In this document: piece after piece, positions 1 through 6,227 of the stretch | Position numbering within the stretch: position 1 is the stretch's first letter | Layout of the letters: the number at the start of each line of letters is the position of its first letter | NCBI GenBank assembly: GCA_002371375.1 | Contig: DFIB01000221.1 | Span: forward strand, 1-8,313 | From: Mageeibacillus sp. UBA3708 | Lineage (GTDB): Bacteria; Bacillota; Clostridia; Saccharofermentanales; Saccharofermentanaceae | Direction: 5' to 3' | Length of the DNA stretch: 8,313 nucleotides | Program-made: the position numbers and the translations under genes | The notes under the pieces: generated by a model | The model's input: only the letters and a program-made list of their open reading frames with translations | What the model was told of the DNA's origin: nothing | Databases searched by the model: none

Positions 1-2884
1 TGACGCCCTCATTGACAACGGCCGTCGTGGCCGTCCGGTTACCGGTCCTGGTAACCGTCCGTTAAAGTCCCTGTCTGATATGTTAAAGGGTAAGCAGGGC
101 CGTTTCCGTCAGAATCTGCTTGGTAAGCGCGTAGACTATTCCGGTCGTTCCGTTATCGTAGTAGGTCCTGAGCTGAAGCTCCATCAGTGCGGTCTTCCGA
201 AGGAGATGGCATTGGAGCTCTTCAAGCCCTTCGTCATCAAGAAGCTCGTTGAGCTCAACGAGAAGCTCAATATCAAGACAGCACGTAAGCTCGTTGACAG
301 AGCAGACCCGAAGGTATGGGATATCCTCGAAGACATCATCAAGGACCACCCCGTTCTCCTGAACCGTGCTCCTACGCTTCACAGACTCGGTATCCAGGCT
401 TTCGAGCCTATCCTTGTTGAGGGCCGTGCCATCAAGCTCCATCCTCTCGTATGTACAGCTTTCAACGCTGACTTCGACGGTGACCAGATGGCTGTTCACG
501 TACCTTTGTCAGCAGAAGCACAGGCAGAGGCAAGATTCCTCATGCTGTCCACAAATAACCTCCTGAAGCCTCAGGACGGTAAGCCGGTCACGGTTCCTAC
601 ACAGGATATGATCCTCGGCTGCTACTATCTTACGATGCAGCGCGACGGCGTTAAGGGTGAGGGAATGGTATTCTCATCACTTGAGGAAGCTTTCATGGCT
701 TACGGTGAGCACCAGCTTGACCTTCACGCTGTCATTAAGGTCCGCGTAACGAGAGAAATTAACGGCGAGGCCAAGACAGGCCTTGTTGAGTCAACACTCG
801 GAAGATTTATTTTCAACGAGATCGTTCCTCAGGACCTCGGCTATGTTGACAGAGCAGTTGAGGGCAATGACCTCGTTCTCGAGTGTGATTTCCTCGTAGG
901 CAAGAAGCAGCTTGAAGATATCATCTCACGCTGCATCGCCGTTCACGGAACGGAGAGAACTACGGTATTCCTCGATGATGCTAAGGGCCTCGGCTACAAG
1001 TATTCAACAATAAGCGGTATCTCCATCGGTATCGAGGACATGATCATCCCTGATATCAAGGAGAAGATGATCAAGGAAGCAGACGCTAAGGTTGATAAGA
1101 TCGCTGCAGGTTACCAGAAAGGTTTCCTCAAGGAATCAGACCGTCACAGAGAAGTTATCAAGGTATGGGAGAAGGCGACGGATGACATCACAAAGGCTCT
1201 CATGGCTAACCTGGATGCATATAACCCTATCAAGATGATGTCAGACTCCGGTGCCCGTGGTAATGCTAACCAGATCAAGCAGCTCGCAGGTATGAGAGGT
1301 CTCATGAACGATACATCAGGTAACATCATCGAGATCCCTATCAAGTCTAACCTCCGTGAAGGCATGAACGTTATCGACTTCTTCATCTCTTCACACGGTG
1401 CACGTAAGGCTCTGTCCGATACGGCTATCAAGACGGCTGACTCCGGTTACCTCACAAGAAGACTTGTTGATGTATCACAGGAAGTTGTCATCACTGAGGA
1501 TGACTGCGGTACGACAGACTTCACATGGGTAAGAGAGATCGCTACTATCGCTAATAACAAGAAGGATGTTATCAAGTCACTTAAGGACCGTCTCTACGGC
1601 AGATATGCCGCAGTAGGCTGTGACATCATCAATCCTCTTACGGGCGAAGTGATGGTCAAGGGTAATGAGCTTATCTCTTCCACAATGGCCAAGAAGATCG
1701 AGAGTGTCGTCAAAGAGGCACAGGAGAAGGCAAGAGAAGAAGGCAAGAGCGTATCCGAGATTGAGGCTATCGGTAAGATCAAGATCAGATCGGTATTTGA
1801 CTGCCAGTCCAGACATGGTGTCTGCGCTAAGTGCTACGGTATCAACCTTGCTACTGCAGCTCCTGCTTCCGCAGGCGAGGCAGTAGGTATCATGGCTGCA
1901 CAGTCCATCGGTGAGCCTGGTACGCAGCTGACAATGAGAACCTTCCACTCCGGCGGTATCGCTTCAGGCGACGATATCACACAGGGTCTCCCCCGTGTCG
2001 AAGAGTTGTTCGAGGCACGTACTCCTAAGGGTGAGGCTGTTATCTCACAGATCGACGGTGTCGTATCCATCGAGACAGGTGAGAAGGGCAAGAGAGATAT
2101 CATCGTACGCGCTGTTCTTACAGGCGAGGATGCTGATGAGATCAGGACAAACGATAAGGGTGAGCCCATGACGGAAGTCCGCTATGCGATCCCGCTCCAC
2201 TCTACCATCACGGTAAGTGAGGGGCAGCATGTTGAAGCAGGACAGGCTCTTACAGACGGTAACGTTAACCCCGGCAAGATCCTCAAGATCAAGGATATCC
2301 GTGGTGTACAGAAGTACATCGTGAGCGAAGTATCCAAGGTTTATAAGAACGGTGGTGTTAACATCAACGATAAGCACATCGAGATCATCACAAGACAGAT
2401 GATGAGACGTGTCAAGATCGAGAACCCCGGCGACACGGGATTCATGACAGGTACAACTGTAGACTGGTTCGACTTCCTCGCTGCAAACAAGAAGTGCGAG
2501 GCAGAGGGTAAGACTCCGGCAGTAGGCAAGCGTCAGCTCCTCGGTGTTACCAAGGCAGCTCTCGCAACTGATTCCTTCCTGTCAGCCGCATCCTTCCAGG
2601 AGACAGCAAGAGTTCTTACTGATGCCGCTGTTAAGGGTAAGGTTGATCCCCTCATCGGTCTCAAGGAGAATGTTATCATCGGTTCACTTATCCCTGCAGG
2701 TACAGGTCTCAAGGCGCACCGCAATATTACGGCAGTTCCTGTTATCCCTGAGAATGCAAAGCTTATCACAGGTGAGGAGTACGATCCTGAATCTCCAAAT
2801 GCCGGAATGTTCAAGAATGATTATCTTGAGGAAGTCAGAGAGATCGATGAAGTCCTTGATGCAAAGACAGAGAATGCGGACTGA
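1..2884 (+). CDS. rpoC: DNA-directed RNA polymerase subunit beta' (5'-truncated by the window)
   Basis: This is the largest subunit of RNA polymerase and carries the active-site metal. The reading frame is open from base 2, so the gene enters from the left; 960 C-terminal residues are visible and roughly 300 N-terminal ones are missing. The metal-binding motif NADFDGDQM lies at 464-490 (visible residues 155-163). The F-loop/bridge-helix region is near 1230-1480, including [13 protein letters not shown]. Four zinc ligands are visible: Cys502, then Cys601, Cys608 and Cys611 ([11 protein letters not shown], from 1802). The trigger loop, [16 protein letters not shown], lies near 1910-1957. It runs directly into its second half with no large insertion like that of enterobacterial RpoC, which fits a Gram-positive enzyme. 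The C-terminal clamp motif [14 protein letters not shown] is intact and the protein ends at TGA 2882-2884. Codon use is strongly biased (ATA is rare), as expected for high expression. The gene is normally cotranscribed with rpoB, which would lie upstream. The identification is certain. Confidence 0.98.
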   Translation, partial: DALIDNGRRGRPVTGPGNRPLKSLSDMLKGKQGRFRQNLLGKRVDYSGRSVIVVGPELKLHQCGLPKEMALELFKPFVIKKLVELNEKLNIKTARKLVDRADPKVWDILEDIIKDHPVLLNRAPTLHRLGIQAFEPILVEGRAIKLHPLVCTAFNADFDGDQMAVHVPLSAEAQAEARFLMLSTNNLLKPQDGKPVTVPTQDMILGCYYLTMQRDGVKGEGMVFSSLEEAFMAYGEHQLDLHAVIKVRVTREINGEAKTGLVESTLGRFIFNEIVPQDLGYVDRAVEGNDLVLECDFLVGKKQLEDIISRCIAVHGTERTTVFLDDAKGLGYKYSTISGISIGIEDMIIPDIKEKMIKEADAKVDKIAAGYQKGFLKESDRHREVIKVWEKATDDITKALMANLDAYNPIKMMSDSGARGNANQIKQLAGMRGLMNDTSGNIIEIPIKSNLREGMNVIDFFISSHGARKALSDTAIKTADSGYLTRRLVDVSQEVVITEDDCGTTDFTWVREIATIANNKKDVIKSLKDRLYGRYAAVGCDIINPLTGEVMVKGNELISSTMAKKIESVVKEAQEKAREEGKSVSEIEAIGKIKIRSVFDCQSRHGVCAKCYGINLATAAPASAGEAVGIMAAQSIGEPGTQLTMRTFHSGGIASGDDITQGLPRVEELFEARTPKGEAVISQIDGVVSIETGEKGKRDIIVRAVLTGEDADEIRTNDKGEPMTEVRYAIPLHSTITVSEGQHVEAGQALTDGNVNPGKILKIKDIRGVQKYIVSEVSKVYKNGGVNINDKHIEIITRQMMRRVKIENPGDTGFMTGTTVDWFDFLAANKKCEAEGKTPAVGKRQLLGVTKAALATDSFLSAASFQETARVLTDAAVKGKVDPLIGLKENVIIGSLIPAGTGLKAHRNITAVPVIPENAKLITGEEYDPESPNAGMFKNDYLEEVREIDEVLDAKTENAD

Positions 2885-2925
2885 CAAGTTAATCTGATAT
2901 AGTTACGGATTTACGGTTTCTATGA

Positions 2926-2960
2926 GCGGGGTTGCCTAATTCGGGCGCCCCGCCTTTATT
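2926..2960 (+). terminator. Intrinsic terminator of rpoC
   Basis: GCGGGG at 2926-2931 pairs perfectly with CCCCGC at 2948-2953. The stem continues inward, after a one-base bulge, through GCC against GGC. It is followed by CTTTATT, a modest U-tract. It lies 41 bases after the rpoC stop and would end the rpoBC transcript before the convergent gene. The stem is strong and the U-tract only fair. Confidence 0.8.
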
Positions 2961-3049
2961 ATGTTGTCCTTGGCAAAACATGCGAATTTGATTCAAACGG
3001 TGTTTGTACGAACCCTTAAAATACCGTAATAGGGATAACTGACATCAAG

Positions 3050-3096
3050 CAGGGGCTGCCTCAAAAGTGATTAGCTTCACGAAGAGGCAGCCCCTG
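3050..3096. repeat. Perfect 13-bp inverted repeat between convergent genes (hairpin, possible bidirectional terminator or MITE remnant)
   Basis: CAGGGGCTGCCTC at 3050-3062 is the exact reverse complement of 3084-3096; the loop is 21 bases. Within the loop GTGA (3067-3070) can pair with TCAC (3077-3080). The right arm ends 4 bases from the stop codon of the minus-strand phosphoesterase gene, so terminating or protecting that mRNA is the simplest role. However, neither outer flank has a run of T on the relevant strand, so it is not a textbook intrinsic terminator. An A-run follows the left arm inside the loop, giving an end that looks like a transposon terminal repeat. No target-site duplication is visible. 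Confidence 0.7.
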
Positions 3097-3100
3097 TATC

Positions 3101-4069
3101 TTACTTAACCACGATATTGACGATCTCCGGATAATTGTTGATCCTCACCGGGAGAACGCTGTTGCCCAGTCCGCGGCTTACTATCATCTTCATGTTGCCG
3201 GCATCATAAATGCCGCCATAGTATTCCGGGAAGAAAGTAAAATCAGGAGAGAGCAGACCGCCCTTTCCCGGAATTATTATCTGACCTCCGTGAACATGAC
3301 CGGTCAGTACAAGATCAGCACCAAGATTCAGGTACAGATCCTTGAACAGAGGATCATGCGCCAGCATAATGACAGGCTTGGCGTCGTCAAAGCGTCCGTA
3401 TGCTCTGAAGTCAAAGCACGAACTGTCTGCAACACCTGCAAGAATATAGTCACCGCAGTTGATATAGGTATCATCAAGAAGGACAACGCCGATCGACTCA
3501 ATTTCCTCCAGGAATCTGTCAAACCGTTCGCCTGTCAGCCTGGCTTCATGATTGCCTGTTATGTAATATACGGGAGCGATATCAACAGCTCCCTCAAAAA
3601 AATCTTTCGCGATGGAATAAGAGGTATGCCTTGAATCAACGGCATCACCTGTTACGGCGATAATATCAGGCTTAAGCTCTCTGATCCTGCCGAGAAGAAC
3701 ATGCTGGTCAAATCCAAAAAACTGGTTATGGAGATCGGAAATCTGAACTATCCTTATCTCGCGTCCCAGTCCGATATCAGCTTCATATTCTGACACGGTC
3801 AGATGGTAGTTCTGATACAGGCAGAAGCAGATTGCCGCCGCCAGCAGTGCGGTAAATACGGGAACAGTTATATAGAACTTCTTCTTGCGTGTCTTGTGAT
3901 GCCATATGAGCATTCCGGCAAGTGCGCCAAGTGAACCGCCGATAACTGCTATGAATATCAACGTTCTCTCGGGTATGCGCCACTTGCCTTTCACGGCTTT
4001 GTGCTTGTCTATGCCATACAGCGCGAAAGCGGCAATATTTACAAATACCAGATAATAAACCAGCAACAT
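3101..4069 (-). CDS. Membrane-anchored metallophosphoesterase with N-terminal DUF1294 domain (YkuE-like)
   Basis: The predicted 322-residue protein joins two families. Residues 1 to about 75 match the DUF1294 membrane domain (B. subtilis YsdA type): a first hydrophobic helix at 2-20, GIDKHKA (19-25), RIPE (31-34), GGSLGAL (44-50) and HHKTRKKKF (57-65). A further helix follows at about 68-86. Residues 105-322 form a calcineurin-like phosphoesterase of the YkuE/YaeI type. All its metal-ligand motifs are intact: SDLH (Asp112, His114), GDAVD (Asp142), GNHE (Asn173, His174), AHDP (His238) and GHVHGG (His258, His260). Family members hydrolyse phosphate esters, often of lipids, at the membrane; the substrate here is unknown. 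Both connecting loops are basic, so if they face the cytoplasm and the second helix is re-entrant, the catalytic domain would lie outside. The ATG at 4069-4067 is the first start after an in-frame stop at 4085-4087. No Shine-Dalgarno precedes it. The gene stands alone, convergent to rpoC and divergent from the wall-hydrolase gene. Confidence 0.92.
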   Translation of the reverse strand: MLLVYYLVFVNIAAFALYGIDKHKAVKGKWRIPERTLIFIAVIGGSLGALAGMLIWHHKTRKKKFYITVPVFTALLAAAICFCLYQNYHLTVSEYEADIGLGREIRIVQISDLHNQFFGFDQHVLLGRIRELKPDIIAVTGDAVDSRHTSYSIAKDFFEGAVDIAPVYYITGNHEARLTGERFDRFLEEIESIGVVLLDDTYINCGDYILAGVADSSCFDFRAYGRFDDAKPVIMLAHDPLFKDLYLNLGADLVLTGHVHGGQIIIPGKGGLLSPDFTFFPEYYGGIYDAGNMKMIVSRGLGNSVLPVRINNYPEIVNIVVK

Positions 4070-4074
4070 AAGAA

Positions 4075-4099
4075 AGATTATACATTAATAGTGTAATCT
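4075..4099. promoter_or_regulatory. Imperfect 25-bp palindrome over the minus-strand -10 and spacer (possible operator)
   Basis: AGATTATAC at 4075-4083 pairs with GTGTAATCT at 4091-4099, with one G-T mismatch in nine positions and a 7-base AT centre. The left arm contains the whole -10 box and the remainder covers the -10/-35 spacer. That is the usual place for a dimeric repressor site. No known family consensus was matched. Confidence 0.45.
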
Positions 4100-4105
4100 C
4101 TTCAA
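4077..4105 (-). promoter_or_regulatory. Promoter of the DUF1294-phosphoesterase gene, predicted leaderless
   Basis: On the minus strand, TTGAAG (4105-4100) is followed by exactly 17 bases and then a perfect TATAAT (4082-4077). Only seven bases, CTTTCTT, separate TATAAT from the ATG. A normal sigma-A start 7-8 bases downstream would therefore fall on or next to the A of the start codon. The lack of any Shine-Dalgarno agrees with a leaderless mRNA. Confidence 0.65.
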
Positions 4106-4140
4106 AATCACCTTGTTACACAATTGCCCCATTTGAGGAA

Positions 4141-4169
4141 GGGACATTTGTCGGAAAATGTTGTAAAAT
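4141..4169 (+). promoter_or_regulatory. Candidate promoter of the NlpC/P60 gene
   Basis: GGGACA (4141-4146, four of six matches to TTGACA) is followed by 17 bases and TAAAAT (4164-4169, five of six matches to TATAAT). The predicted start near 4176 would give a leader of about 37 bases. This is the best-spaced pair in the divergent region on this strand, but the -35 box is poor. Confidence 0.4.
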
Positions 4170-4170
4170 A

Positions 4171-4198
4171 TGTCCAATATGGACAGGTATTGTCTATA
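4171..4198 (+). repeat. Two overlapping, mutually exclusive inverted repeats in the NlpC/P60 leader
   Basis: TGTCCA (4171-4176) is complementary to TGGACA (4180-4185). In competition with this, TATGGACA (4178-4185) can pair with TGTCTATA (4191-4198), including one G-U pair and a 5-base loop. The second hairpin ends 5 bases before the AGAAGG ribosome binding site at 4203-4208. It could be a protein-binding site, an mRNA structure or coincidence. Confidence 0.35.
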
Positions 4199-4212
4199 CA
4201 AAAGAAGGAATT

Positions 4213-5505
4213 ATGATTTTTAAACATAACAGGAAGCAACACATATTAGCTCTTATTGTCGGTGCGGCCGTGGCGGTACCGATATTGACGTTGCCGATCG
4301 GTGTCAGAGCCGGGATCAGACCTGCGCTTGCCGTATCGAACGCATATAAGGTTGCTTTCGGTGTCAATGAAGAATACGAGGAGTTTATCGAGGGCGATGA
4401 TGTAGAGCTCGAGGATTTCGCAATTACTGACGAGGGCGAGATGATCGACAGCTACAATCCTGATGACGACGGATCCGATATCCTTGATGAAGCGGATTCC
4501 AACATCCTTGATGAGGATCCCGGTACTTATTCAGATATTCCGAAGTATACGGTATATCAGGAATTCGATGAGGACAGCCAGCCGATCGAGCTTCTCGATC
4601 CCCAGTATTTCGCTGCTGATTCCACCCAGTACTATGTTAAGAATGTAACGAGCCTTAAGGAATACCCCGATACGACGAAGAAGACTCTTCAGAGGATGAG
4701 CGTCGGTGAGGGTGTTACGAGGATCGGTATCGGTGATACATGGTCCAAGGTTAAGACAAAGGACGGTAAGGAAGGTTTTATTCTCTCATCTCTCATCACC
4801 GATGAGATGGTATGGGTAAGGACGAACCTTTATGTCTGGGTCGATACTGACAGTCTTGTTCTCCGTAAGGAGGCTTCCACAAGAAGCAATATGCTCAAGA
4901 CGCTGCATGACGAAGAGAGACTCCACGTTATAGCTTATGCTGATAAGTGGTACAAGGTCGAGACAAGGGACGGCACTACGGGTTATGTTTATAAGTCTTT
5001 CACAACGAGGAAAGCACCCCCTACGCCTACACCTACGCCTACGCCGCGTCCTACGGCAACCAAGAGGCCGTCAAGCAGCAGGAGCAGTAGCAGCCGCAGT
5101 TCGAGTGGTACGGGCAACGTTAATAAGCTTCCCAAGATTACCGGTAAGAACGGAGAGAGTATCGTAAATATAGCAGCATCTATGCTCGGTGTAAGATATG
5201 TTTTCGGCGGATGTTCCAAGAAGGGCGTTGACTGCTCCGGACTTGTTAAGTATTGCTATGCACAGATCGGTATCTACGTATATCACGGCGCCAATAAGAT
5301 ATGCAACAGCTATGGCGTTGCCGTCTCCAGAAGTGATATCAAGCTGGGTGATGTTGTCTGCTACGATTACGGCGGCTACTGCGGACACTGTGCGATCTAT
5401 TCCGGAGGAGGACAGGTTATCCACGCGTCGATGTCCAAGGGAAGAGTGCTGTACAGCAGGCTTGACATATTGAAGATACGAAGGATCAAACGACTGATAA
5501 GGTAA
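4213..5505 (+). CDS. Secreted SH3-SH3-NlpC/P60 peptidoglycan endopeptidase
   Basis: The predicted 430-residue protein is a cell-wall hydrolase of the NlpC/P60 (C40) cysteine peptidase family, which usually cuts gamma-D-Glu/meso-diaminopimelate stem-peptide bonds. Residues 1-33 or 1-40 form a signal peptide: a basic start, a hydrophobic core (11-29), and possible cleavage after VRA or ALA. Residues 52-130 are very acidic and include a tandem eight-residue repeat (SDILDEAD, SNILDEDP). Two bacterial SH3 domains follow at about 138-196 and 204-265; these normally bind wall polymer. A linker has Thr-Pro repeats (270-278) and a Ser/Arg-rich stretch (286-299). The catalytic domain spans about 312-430, with Cys341 in GVDCSGLV, His392 in YCGHCAIYSG and His404 in VIHAS. 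The tail is basic (KIRRIKRLIR). The start at 4213 has an AGAAGG site 4 bases upstream. A terminator follows the stop, so the gene is probably monocistronic and divergently arranged with the phosphoesterase gene. Confidence 0.95.
   Translation: MIFKHNRKQHILALIVGAAVAVPILTLPIGVRAGIRPALAVSNAYKVAFGVNEEYEEFIEGDDVELEDFAITDEGEMIDSYNPDDDGSDILDEADSNILDEDPGTYSDIPKYTVYQEFDEDSQPIELLDPQYFAADSTQYYVKNVTSLKEYPDTTKKTLQRMSVGEGVTRIGIGDTWSKVKTKDGKEGFILSSLITDEMVWVRTNLYVWVDTDSLVLRKEASTRSNMLKTLHDEERLHVIAYADKWYKVETRDGTTGYVYKSFTTRKAPPTPTPTPTPRPTATKRPSSSRSSSSRSSSGTGNVNKLPKITGKNGESIVNIAASMLGVRYVFGGCSKKGVDCSGLVKYCYAQIGIYVYHGANKICNSYGVAVSRSDIKLGDVVCYDYGGYCGHCAIYSGGGQVIHASMSKGRVLYSRLDILKIRRIKRLIR
4474..4521 (+). repeat. 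Two 24-base tandem units coding for an acidic octapeptide repeat
   Basis: Units 4474-4497 and 4498-4521 match at 16 of 24 bases and encode SDILDEAD and SNILDEDP within the acidic N-terminal region of the wall hydrolase. This looks like an old in-frame duplication. Confidence 0.55.
5017..5055 (+). repeat. Pro-Thr dipeptide repeat in the hydrolase linker
   Basis: Repeats of CCTACG or CCTACA encode alternating Pro and Thr (residues 269-281). This is a common extended linker between wall-binding and catalytic domains in clostridial hydrolases, and a site where repeat number may vary between strains. A Ser/Arg-rich stretch coded by 5068-5109 continues it. Confidence 0.8.
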
Positions 5506-5508
5506 ATA

Positions 5509-5537
5509 TAGAATATCAAAGACTGTTCAGATATAAT
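5509..5537 (+). promoter_or_regulatory. Candidate fchA-folD promoter embedded in the upstream terminator
   Basis: A perfect TATAAT (5532-5537) occupies the terminator loop. Exactly 17 bases upstream is TAGAAT (5509-5514), three of six matches to the -35 consensus. The predicted start near 5544 would give a leader of about 25 bases with the GGAGGGG site. Only 17 bases separate the terminator from fchA, so a promoter must overlap the terminator or lie inside the hydrolase gene, unless fchA depends on read-through. Confidence 0.45.
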
Positions 5538-5551
5538 TGAGCAGTCTTTTT
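5518..5551 (+). terminator. Intrinsic terminator after the NlpC/P60 gene
   Basis: The twelve bases at 5518-5529 (AAAGACTGTTCA) pair fully with 5538-5549 (TGAGCAGTCTTT), including one G-U pair. The loop is 8 bases and the stem ends in TTTTT (5547-5551). It lies 12 bases after the stop codon and only 17 bases before the fchA start codon. The A-rich left arm would also allow function on the opposite strand. Confidence 0.9.
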
Positions 5552-5557
5552 AACATT

Positions 5558-5564
5558 GGAGGGG
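5558..5564 (+). promoter_or_regulatory. Ribosome binding site of fchA
   Basis: GGAGGGG lies 4 bases before the ATG at 5569 and fixes that start. The sequence GGAATTATG around the start is identical at the hydrolase gene (4207-4215) and at the last gene (8273-8281). Confidence 0.85.
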
Positions 5565-5568
5565 AATT

Positions 5569-6189
5569 ATGAATAACGATATCAGAGGATTTCTGGAAGA
5601 ACTGGCAAGCAGTGCACCTACTCCGGGAGGCGGCGGAGCATCAAGTCTCGCAGGGGCAGTCGGCGTTGCGCTCTGCAGTATGGTTGCCAACCTGACAACG
5701 GGCAAGAAGAAATATGCCCAATACCAGCAGGATATAGAGACGATCCTGGAGCAGGGTGAAGCTCTCCGCGGAAGGCTCCTGGAACTGGTTGATAAGGATG
5801 CCGAGGCTTTCGAGCCGCTTGCAAAGGCCTATTCCATTTCAAAGGACAATCCCGGCAGGGATGTGATACTGGAGGACGCTCTCAAGGCTGCAGCTGCTAC
5901 GCCTTATGCAATCCTGGAGACGCTGTCTGATTGTTCGGATCTCGTGACGGAACTCGGGACAAAGGGTTCAAGACTTGCAATAAGCGATGTGGGATGTGCA
6001 GCTGCACTTATCTCCGCAGCTGCTAAGGGTGCGGTCATGAATATCTATATCAATACAAAGCTCATGGCCGACAGGGATTATGCCGAGTCGCTCAATGAGC
6101 GGAGCATTGAATTACTTCACTCGATAACAGACAAATGCGATGATGTTTATGATATCATTGCCGAGAGTCTCGGAGGTTCACCCGCCTGA
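5569..6189 (+). CDS. fchA: Methenyltetrahydrofolate cyclohydrolase, FTCD_C/FchA family
   Basis: The predicted 206-residue cytoplasmic enzyme belongs to the cyclodeaminase/cyclohydrolase (FTCD C-terminal) family. In clostridia, stand-alone members interconvert 5,10-methenyl-THF and 10-formyl-THF. The family signature PTPGGGGASSLAGAVG is at residues 17-32, followed by ANLTTGKKKY (40-49), DKDAEAF (75-81), KGSRLAISDVGCAAA (132-146) and AKGAVMNIYIN (152-162). Length is normal for the stand-alone form, with no formiminotransferase domain. The immediate downstream neighbour is folD, the next enzyme of the same one-carbon route, and no histidine-degradation genes are in view. This favours folate cyclohydrolase over formimino-THF cyclodeaminase, although homology alone cannot separate the two. 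Confidence 0.9.
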   Translation: MNNDIRGFLEELASSAPTPGGGGASSLAGAVGVALCSMVANLTTGKKKYAQYQQDIETILEQGEALRGRLLELVDKDAEAFEPLAKAYSISKDNPGRDVILEDALKAAAATPYAILETLSDCSDLVTELGTKGSRLAISDVGCAAALISAAAKGAVMNIYINTKLMADRDYAESLNERSIELLHSITDKCDDVYDIIAESLGGSPA

Positions 6190-6195
6190 CAGGCG
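6183..6195 (+). repeat. 13-bp palindrome across the fchA stop codon
   Basis: CGCCTG and CAGGCG flank a single A at 6189. The TGA stop (6187-6189) lies at the centre. In RNA it could form a 5-bp stem with a 3-base loop, followed by AT-rich sequence. It is a possible weak processing or attenuation site between fchA and folD, or chance. Confidence 0.35.
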
Positions 6196-6227
6196 ATTAT
6201 AATAACAGACTGGAGATATATACATAT

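Noticed and set aside
1144..2814. Long open frames antisense to rpoC
   Set aside because: They lack ribosome binding sites and recognisable domains and follow from the biased codon use of rpoC.
2994..3006. Palindrome CAAAC-GGT-GTTTG after the rpoC terminator, considered as an SOS box or other operator
   Set aside because: It does not match the Gram-positive LexA site and no gene starts nearby on either strand.
3004..3032. Promoter-like pair TTGTAC-N17-TAATAG that could make a small RNA ending at the 3050-3096 hairpin
   Set aside because: The -10 matches at only three of six positions and the hairpin lacks a U-tract, so evidence for an RNA gene is too thin.
4070..4212. WalR-type sites (TGTWAH half-sites) in the wall-hydrolase control region
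   Set aside because: Single half-sites occur at 4092, 4114 and 4162, but none has the required partner 11 bases away in direct orientation.
4453..4497. Dockerin or EF-hand-like calcium loop in the acidic region (NPDDDGSDILDE)
   Set aside because: The Asp spacing resembles such loops but the hydrophobic residue is one position off and there is no second helix-loop unit.
5506..5568. A tetrahydrofolate riboswitch ahead of the folate genes
   Set aside because: The gap is 63 bases, mostly taken by the terminator; there is no room for the roughly 100-base aptamer and none of its conserved pattern.
6175..6203. Internal folD promoter using TATAAT at 6198-6203
   Set aside because: No usable -35 or extended -10 element is present; the AT-rich gap can produce this by chance.
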